From positions 103,969-167,968 of the forward strand of contig KV423926.1 in assembly GCA_001632435.1 (NCBI GenBank): a stretch of 64,000 nt of DNA, in the 5' to 3' direction. The notes under the pieces are model-generated. The model saw only the letters and a program-made list of their open reading frames with translations. It ran no database searches and had not been told where the DNA came from. Position 1 is the stretch's first letter. Each line of letters begins with the position of its first letter. The stretch is from Calocera cornea HHB12733. Lineage: Eukaryota > Basidiomycota > Dacrymycetes > Dacrymycetales > Dacrymycetaceae. The translations under genes were made by a program, and so were the position numbers. Below are positions 56,463 to 64,000 of this stretch, one piece after another.

Positions 56463-59400
56463 ATGGCAGTCCAATGCCTCGGCTGTGGCAAGCTGTTTCA
56501 AACATGGAGTATCCTAAGGCAGCATGCGTCTCAAAGGAAATCTACGCCTTGCTTCGCTCCCTTTGTGCAGCAGCGGCACTCTGACGTCTCCTTCGCATTG
56601 GATTCCGGACGGCCTATGAATTACGCTCCCCTGCTTGCAGAAGAAACATTTGTTGTTGACGGTGTCAGCATTCTGGACCGCCGTCAACCCAGAGATCGGC
56701 AGACTACTACAGCACCCGTTCCAGCTTCTCCGCTTCCTGAGATTCTACAAGAAAACAACAAGCAAACCGTTTTCTCTGACTTATTCGAAGTTCCTCGACG
56801 TCGCGTTCCCTTCCTGCCGCCGGCAGGTGAATCGCTTCGACGCGACGAGGCTCCTGCCACCGTTCATGGTCCCGAAGCCTCACCGACCCAGAATCCCTGG
56901 CATCCTTTCCATTCTGAAATCGATTTTCACGTTGCTCGTTGGCTCAAATTGGAGAATATCAGTCAAGCCGCCTCTGACAGACTGCTCACGGCCGAGGTGC
57001 GGGCATTTATCTGACGATCGTCCTGGGCACGAGCACTTATTCGTAGGGCAGCTCGTCAACATGCTGGGGCTCTCCTTTAAGAACAGCTACGAGCTCAACA
57101 AGATAGTCGATGTGGCTCTACCAGTGGCTCGATTACATTGGATGCGAAGCGATATTCCTCTCAGCGGCACAGATCATGTGTCGGTGTTCTGGTATCGAAG
57201 TATCATGCAAGCTATCCGGTCCCTCTGGAGCGATCAACGCTTTGCCGATCATCTGTGTTTTGGACCGGAATTGCAGTATGCGGACCAACAGGCCGAGATT
57301 CGTGTGTACTCCGAAATGTGGACAGGAAATTGGTGGCACAGGATGCAGGTACGTCTCAAGTGTCCCGTGCTTACTGTTCAGCCGTTGATTGTCATGCCCA
57401 GGGACAGCTACCACCCGGAGCGACACTCATCCCGTACATCATAGCCACCGACAAGACCCAGCTGACCCAGTTCACGGGGAATAGGCAAGGATACCCTATA
57501 TATATGACTATCGGAAATCTTCCAATTACCGTCAGGAGAACAATTTCGACTCGTGCCTATGTCTTGATTGGCTACTTGCCAACGGACTCTTTCGACGGCC
57601 TAGGACTCAGTGAAGAAGCCTGCAAAGTGGCCCGACAGCGCCTTTTTCACTGCTGCATGCGAAAGCTATTGGATGAAACAAGAATACCAGGTTACCAAGG
57701 CGTCGAGCTCTCGTCTGGTGACGGCACGGTCCGACTCTGTTATCCAATACTGGCAGGGTGGATGGGCGATTATCCAGAGCAGTGTTTGGTAACATGCACC
57801 CGCTATCTGCGTTGCCCTATCGGTGATATCGCCAGGAAGGACATGGGAATGGAGCTGACTGGTGACGAAGATGTGTACTCCAACAGATGCACGATTGATT
57901 GTCGCCCTAGAAAGCAACAGGTTACCGTGCACATTCTCAGGCAAAATATTGCGACTTGCGGTACCGATCCGGTCGATACAACACTCCTGCAAACAGTGGG
58001 TGATACGCCTCCGGAACCCGGATGCGATAGAGCTACTCAACCTTTATCGGATGCTCCGCTCCAACTGTCAAGGAACCCAGCTACTCACCGCCAGAATGGC
58101 AAGCTGCGATCTTATAATGCCGTAACAAAGGCTCTGTCGCGCACATCTGTTCCCGACCCATTCTTTGCCGATCTGCCTTCCGAGATTCATTCCTCGATGT
58201 ATCCCGATATTCTCCATCAGCTGCTTCAGGGCGTAATCAAGCATCTGGTGTCGTGGATAAAGCAGATTGTCGGACAGAAGGAGCTGGACCTGTGCTTTCA
58301 GAGTCAACCGCCTGCCCACGGAGTGCAACATTATGAAAGTGGCTTTCCGGACTTTGGGCGGCTGACGGGGAAAGAAATCAAGGATCTCTTCGCAATTCTA
58401 CCGGGAGCGATATGCGGTTCTTCTGTGTTACAGCAGAAGGGTGCAGACGGCATTCGGGTAATGAAGGCTACTTGTGCCCTGGCCGAGTTTTATCACCTGG
58501 CGAATTTCCCGGTTCACTCCGATCAGACGCTCCCGCTGATGCGAAAGGCGTTACTGGAATTCCACAAGAATAAGGCAGGCTTCACCTCGCTGGGTGTTCG
58601 AACTGACAAAGGCTTGGATCCCGATGGAATGCGTCAGACCGTTCCACTCGTGCATAGAATTTCTACTGACTGTCGTCTACCACAGAAAACCCATTTTGTA
58701 TCCCCAAAGTGCACATGCTATCCCACTTCGTCTGGGCTCTCGTCGAAGGCGGGTCATTGAGAGGGTTTGACACCCAAATGAGCGAACGCCTCCATGCTGA
58801 CAAGGCAAAGGACCCGTTCCGGTCCAGTAGTCGGAGGATTGATACTGCAACGAAGGAGATGGCGAAATGGGTTGAGCGTCAAGAAGCAATTGAGGCATTT
58901 TGCTCACTGGTATCGTGGCGACAAGGTAACAGGTCTCGCCCTTACAGATCATGGACGGACAAGTTCTGACCCAGAAACAAGGACAACGGGATGGGCTCGT
59001 TGGTGAGATACGGCGACCGTCCTCGCGCAAGCGGCTACCAAACCAATGCCTCCTGGCAATTCATCCAACCTATCCTTCTGTGGCAATCGAAGACATCGTT
59101 AATCCCAAAAGATGGGCCTGTGTTGACTTCCACGCCGCACTACAGAACTATGCTGTCCAGCGCCGTCAAGTCCTCAGCTCCAGTGTCCCCTTTACACGAG
59201 GTCCGGATTTGGCGTTTCTCAAGTCAGTGTCAGTGTGGTCACGCATCAACGTTGAAAGTCAGCTTGGTCCCTACACGCATGTATCTACGATCCATTCCCA
59301 TGTATATCGGGCGGAGGGAGAAGCCCGACTTCGCAAGGCTCATGCAGCCCGATTTGACACCGTCCTCGTGGATGCCGCGAACCCGACGTGCTGGGGTGTG

Positions 59401-59809
59401 GGTGGTACGTTACACTATGTCATATGATTGATACTCGAGGACTAACTCCTTGCTCCCGTAAGGTTTTGAGATTGCTCGAGTGAAGCTTATTTTCAGGCTG
59501 TCTGGAGAAGTCAGTCGCTCTGTATTGCGACAAGAGAATCCCGAGCCTCTTGCATATGTCGAGTGGTTCACCAGACCGTCTCCAAACTCCATTCACCCCT
59601 CGGGACTTCACATCGTACAACGAGTTTTCTCTGACAGCGGCAGAGCATCGTCCAGTATTATTCCCCTGCAGCTCATAAGGCGATCCTGCATGCTCCAGCC
59701 AAATCCATCAGAGCACCGTCGTTTCACATCTGCAAATGTTCTGGATGAATGCGATTCTTTCCTGCTCAACAGATATACGGACAAAAACATTTTTCAACTA
59801 CTCGGCTGA
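56463..59809 (+). mobile_element. Plavaka-type DNA transposase gene, near intact
   Basis: Transposase of the Plavaka group (CACTA-related) common in agaricomycetes. The N-terminus has a zinc-finger-like CLGCGKLF...LRQHA. The core blocks occur in order: PFHSEIDFHVARWL, GATLIPYIIATDKTQLTQFTG, YPIYMTIGNLP (the family's G(S/A)DKT and YP-L-Y-L-S-IGN blocks), LCYPILAGWMGDYPEQC, MYPDILHQLLQGVIKHLV, HMLSHFVWALVEGGSL, MSERLHADKAKDPFR. The C-terminal tail block is LAYVEWFTRPSP and NVLDECDSFLLNRY, with the stop at 59809. Clear introns are 57350-57401 and about 59405-59461. A short intron near 56997-57033 and a frame change near 58600-58690 are unresolved and could be decay. I could not place terminal inverted repeats, so the element's borders are unknown. 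Confidence 0.8.
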
Positions 59810-59903
59810 GCTCGTTGCACCGTGTATGAGAGCTGCGTCCTTGTTGGAAGATGGGGCTCGCAAGCCAAGGAGACCGGGCCCTGTCAGTGCCTTAGTTCTT
59901 TTG

Positions 59904-60142
59904 CCCCCTCTTTTCTGCCCTCCCTCTTTTCTGCCCTCCCTCTTTTCTGCCCTCCCTCTTTTCTGCCCTCCCTCTTTTCTGCCCTCCCTCTTTTCTGCCC
60001 TCCCTCTTTTCTGCCCTCCCTCTTTTCTGCCCTCCCTCTATTGCGACCCTCCGTCTTTATGTGCTCAGTCTTTTCTGCCCTCCCTCTTTCTGCCCTCCCT
60101 CTTTATGTCCTCCCTATTTTCTGTCCTCCCTCTTTGCAGTCC
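59904..60142. repeat. 16-bp minisatellite (ctcttttctgccctcc)n
   Basis: About ten near-perfect units up to ~60040, then degenerate ones. 16 is not a multiple of three, so the translated repeat cycles all frames, giving the LFCPPSFLPS-type peptide artefact. It starts 95 bp after the transposase stop. Confidence 0.93.
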
Positions 60143-60642
60143 TCCCCTTGTTACTTACTATAGCGGTACCACTGTAGGTGAGATCAATACTTGAGGGATT
60201 ACGGTAAGGTACAAACAGAACTGGATAAGACCATTCAAGTCTACAATGGTCGCTGAACCGGCCAACGTCTCAACTTGCGACAACCACGAATCAACACTCT
60301 TGCCGAATCCTTTGCAGTGCATACCTTCAGTCCTAAATCGACCGCGAGGGATGTCACGGAGTCTTAGCTGTAGCCGGTCGTTGCTTTCGCTGACGTTCAA
60401 AGCCACACATGACATCCACCGATGCGAATAGCGAATCAGCGATCAGTTACTGGCCGACATACCTACAGTACTGTAGTTACATAACCGCGAAAGAGTACAC
60501 CGTCTCAGCAAACACTGCACGCTCCGGACAGCTGCCGATTCTTCCATCCAGCCTAACGCTCACTAAGTGAAAATGCACCTTGCAGAACAGAAAGAGAAGG
60601 GAGGAAATGGTACAGTCAGGCGTGCGATGTAGCCCTGGTATC
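60143..60642. other. Convergent spacer, nothing recognised
   Basis: Between the minisatellite and the 3' end of RAD17. No gene or terminal repeat was identified. Confidence 0.45.
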
Positions 60643-63128
60643 CTAGGCGTCCTCGATGTCGTCGTCATCGAGCCAGCTATTAAAGGACATTCCTTCACCT
60701 GGGTCTGCGTCGTCACCAGATTCCTTCCCGTACGTCTGCGACAGCGTATTATCTTCCTCGGGGTAGCCGAGCGCCGTTTCCTCAAGAGGCTGTGCAGAGG
60801 TGCTTGTCGTCTGCAACACCCACGGCATGGATGCCAAGTCAGAGATGCCGGGGTAATTCAGCCGCCCGGTACGACCCATTAGCCAGGCTCGTTCAAGCAT
60901 ATCGACAGGTTTAGAATGGCGTGCGGCGAGAATGTCGTGACGAGCCCACGACTGAAGGGACTGGCGAGCGTGGCTCTCCGATTGACTGAAATCCCAGTGC
61001 GGGCTTTTCCCTAGTTTCTGCCCCGCGCGTGGTACTGGCGATGGAAGCGACAGTAACAGTCCACGTGCGAGGAGGTGAAACGAGTATTCAGGAATGTATG
61101 CGTTGAGATGCTGAGATGACAGTCAAGATCATCGATTTGGAAAGAGGCACCATGGACGTACTTCCGAGTTATAAGAAAAAGCCTCGCCAACGTCGCTGTA
61201 GCTAATACGTTCCGAAGCGGCTTCAACATCTTCAAGGTCGAGGCAGAACGGGGGATAGTTATGATGAAGGTAAGCCGAAAGCAGCGAGACGTCAACTGGT
61301 GAATCTGAAAAGAGAAGCTGTACGTTATGTCAACCCCAGTCGATAGAGGAAAGAGAGACGTATCAGACATTCACATCGACCTTCGATGGGCGTCTATAGA
61401 AAGCGGATAAATGGGCAGGCAAGCGAAGTTCAGTCGCGGAGTACGGGACTTCGCCCTTGTCGGAAGGATCACCAAATCCTGTATGGGTATGCGTTAGATG
61501 ATGCAGTTGGTAACACATCAAAGCCGGCTTGCGCTTGTTGTACAGAATCTTTCCCAGCAAGTGAAAGAGGGCCATAACCTGCTCGCTTCTTGTCACGCCC
61601 TGGATACTTGAAGCACACAGGACAATATCAGGTCAATGTTTCAGCACAGAGACAGGCGTGCTCACATTTTCCTCACGGCCGTCACAGGACCTTCTTTCCC
61701 CCCTTTTTTCTTCACTCCCGTTGCCCTGCCGTTCAGGATCTCTGGCATGGGCAACCGACACGCGAATTCAAGCGCATTGATGGCACTGCGCACATCCCCC
61801 ATTGAGCCTTCCACAATGGCATTCAGCGTGTCGGGCAACAGTCGATGCACGATGGGAGTGGGATATCTGCACGATAGAATTCGTGAAAGTGCTGTGCGCA
61901 TGAATGTCGGCGCGATAGGATTGAACCTGTCGACCTTTGTCCATAAGCCTATTCGAAGTAAGAGCATGCGACGTACTGGATTTCCTTCACAGCTGGGCTC
62001 TGGAGCAGCCGCGAACCCAGAATACTCCTTATATCCCACCGCATCTCCCTCTGGAATGACTCTGGCTCCATTCCCCTCATGCCACTGTCGCTCACAATCA
62101 GTAGGAGAGGCGGTGCTCCGACAGTCTCAATGAAATCTTCGATATCCAGCTGGAAAGCTGCCTTCGTGCCAGGATGAAGGATATTGGGGAGATCCTCGAG
62201 CAGAACGACGATGCGGGGAGATGTCGAAACGAGCGTGGCTGCCTCTGAGGAACGTTGTACCATATCAAGCTGACTCGGTATTTCGCTTATATGCGATAAG
62301 AAATTAGTGAACTTGTCGGAAAGTGTTTCTTGATCTGGATCACGCAAGAGGGAGGAGTTTAGTCCATAGTTTCAGCACTTGCATGGCTACGTACGGCTCT
62401 CGAATCGACTGGGAGTACTGCGGAAGTTTTGCCACTCCACAATAGCAAACCCCATCTCTCTGGCCAGAGCTTTGACAGTGGCGGTCTTGCCGGAGCCGGC
62501 GGGGCCAGTGAGCACCAGCAGTCTCTGTTGTGAGCTATTACCAACCTAATTATGGTATCGATTTGCTGCACGCACCCGATACTTTTGCAACTGTTTGTTC
62601 GACCCGCCATTGAGGGCTTCCTCGATCCAGTGACGGATCTCGTCAACTTTGCGTTTGTGAACAGCCAAGTCGTTCTAGTCACAGTCAGCTAAGTAACCAT
62701 GGAGGCGAGCGCATATACATACCGAACATTGCGGAGAATAAAGGTCTATCCATAATGCAGAGTCTGGCGTACGTAAGACGGTGCGGATGGAAGAGCCTCT
62801 CGCGTAAACACGCACCATTGGTGGGCTTCATGCCTCCGATTTCTTCATTTCGCGACAGTATCGCCTGGGAACTACCCACTGAGTGTAGCCGGAGCTGGTC
62901 TTCGGATGAAGGTGGCGAGGGCAAGTTGACAAGGAATCTCGGCTTTGCGCATTTGTTATTGACTGATACACAGGGCAACATAAGCACATGTATGCGCACC
63001 TTGGAGGCCTGTCTCAGCGGCTTTGAACTACCATTTATCGGGGCAATGCCCAGCTGGACGTGCTTGACATTTGCCTTCGCGCTCCCATTCTTTTTGGTTG
63101 AGCCGGTCTCCTTGCGGCTAGGCGCCAT
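60643..63128 (-). CDS. RAD17: Checkpoint clamp loader RAD17 (Rad24 homologue)
   Basis: Large subunit of the RFC-like complex that loads the 9-1-1 clamp at RPA-coated DNA and so starts ATR signalling. Several exons are evident from the start MAPSRKETG at 63128: LWIDLYSPQC, DLAVHKRKVDEIRHWI, Walker A GPAGSGKTATVKALA, the typical EWQNFRS-like turn, Walker-B-like IVVLLEDLPNIL, FNPIAPTFMRTAL, GDVRSAINALEF, LFHLLGKILYNKRKP (a RAD17 hallmark), LLSAYLHHNYPPFCLDLEDVE, and the C-terminus WARHDILAARHSKPVDMLERAW. The protein ends in an acidic tail (SFNSWLDDDDIEDA), as in other RAD17 proteins. I did not close the frame of every intron, so exon borders are approximate. No disabling change was seen. Confidence 0.87.
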
Positions 63129-64000
63129 GCTGTGTCCGAGTGTTCAAACAGGATGCAGGGAGTGTAAGACCGAGGGTCAGTTCAGGTGATGGTTCTTTAA
63201 GAAGGTAAGCCAAAGCGCGCGATCAAGACGCGTCACGCGGTGGGCGGGCAAGGGGACAGTTCTTGTTGCATTGCAGTAACAGTCCAGCCCATATCATCGA
63301 TTGTACAGCGTGAGCGGTCTGAGCGGTCTTTTCATACATACATAAGTGCTACGTTAGGGCACATCGTGCCGAGCAAGCATTATATCCGGTTGTAGTCTGT
63401 ACAGTCATAGTACATATTCGAAGCTGTGATATGCTCAGAAATGATATCTTTCGCCTTGAGAGACGGTTACTCACGAATTCCCAGAGAGAAATAAGAGTCC
63501 GCCGTTCGACTGGATTGTGAGATGTCGGTATACTGCAGACTGTTGTCTACAGGAGGATCAGATCTGTGACGCTTGGAGGTAGCTATATGCGCACTATGTG
63601 TGTCAGGCTGGTCCGCCCTGCGGACGCAGAACGACGGAAGGCGATTCACCGACGGCGATCGTGACAGGCTGGGCACTGGATTGTTGCGGGGCGACTACAA
63701 AGCGAAGATCAATATATGCGCAACCATCGGAGACGATCGTTCACTACTATCTTTCTTGCCGCGTAGGATGAGCATGGCTTCATTGAACTTTTTGTCGGAG
63801 CAGTTGAGGAGGAACGACCATTGTTGAAGAGTAAATTTGGCTGCAAATGCATCAGCAACTGTGCAATTACGAGCAGCGTGGAGGAGACTACTGTAAGGCT
63901 TACGAGCACGTCCAGAAGAAGAGGTTTGTCCGCTGTGCTGCAGGGTATTCGTGCATTCCTCACTGTTATGCTCAGATACGTTCGAGCGTCCAGACCCCTC
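63129..64000. other. Right edge; weak coding signal on minus strand
   Basis: Beyond the RAD17 start, a minus-strand frame from ~64000 to ~63700 reads plausibly (LLHAARNCTVADAFAAKF, then QQWSFLLNCSDKKFNEAM) and could be the end of a gene lying mostly outside the window. I do not recognise it, and exon borders cannot be set. Confidence 0.3.

Noticed and set aside
59822..60194. Cys/Pro/Phe-rich repeat protein after the transposase
   Set aside because: Translation of the 16-bp minisatellite cycling through all frames.

Overview
This window looks like nuclear DNA from a filamentous basidiomycete, most likely an agaricomycete. The genes are split by many 45-60 nt GT-AG introns. The proteome is fungal: CSL, RIO2, SPF30, NatD, RAD17 and an SLC25A39/40-type carrier. 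There is also a Plavaka-type DNA transposase, a family typical of Agaricomycetes. I reconstructed most gene models by splicing by hand. Reading frames close exactly for the three dynamins, RIO2, CSL, SPF30, NatD, the PLC-like enzyme, both hydrolases, the secreted protein, the carrier and the RPA1-like gene.

Left part (0.5-29.5 kb): a Mx/dynamin-like GTPase (548-3825, +), RIO2 kinase, a voltage-gated proton channel (Hv1-like), a Pro/Gln-rich coiled-coil protein, a CSL (CBF1/Su(H)/LAG-1) transcription factor (-), and splicing factor SPF30. Two more dynamin-like paralogues then follow in tandem on the minus strand (19665-22587 and 24581-27441). Each of these two lies divergently next to an N-terminal acetyltransferase NatD gene: a decayed pseudogene beside copy 2 and an intact gene beside copy 3. 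This indicates an ancient dynamin+NatD segmental duplication. The three GTPases share intron positions, including a 12-nt microexon. They differ mainly in a disordered insert at the place where animal Mx proteins carry loop L4, the specificity loop. This is the best candidate for an undescribed system in the window, but it is an inference from sequence.

Middle part (30.5-49.9 kb): a secreted PI-PLC-like phosphodiesterase, two tandem proline-iminopeptidase-like hydrolases, and a third frameshifted hydrolase relic lacking exon 2. These are followed by a GC-rich, repeat-dense island (about 36-48.5 kb). It holds a low-complexity gene, a 125-132 bp tandem repeat, a 9-bp minisatellite, a duplicated segment (39.8-42.05 versus 42.8-44.3 kb), a 100-N assembly gap, a BAR/Pil1-like coiled-coil gene with a decayed 3'-end copy, and decayed ~587-bp repeats. 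A small secreted fungal protein closes this part.

Right part (50.6-64 kb): an 18-bp minisatellite that reverses orientation, the SLC25A39/40 (Mtm1) carrier, and a full-length but divergent RPA1-like single-strand DNA-binding protein directly upstream of a near-intact Plavaka transposase. Next come a 16-bp minisatellite and the checkpoint clamp loader RAD17. The right edge has only weak coding signal.
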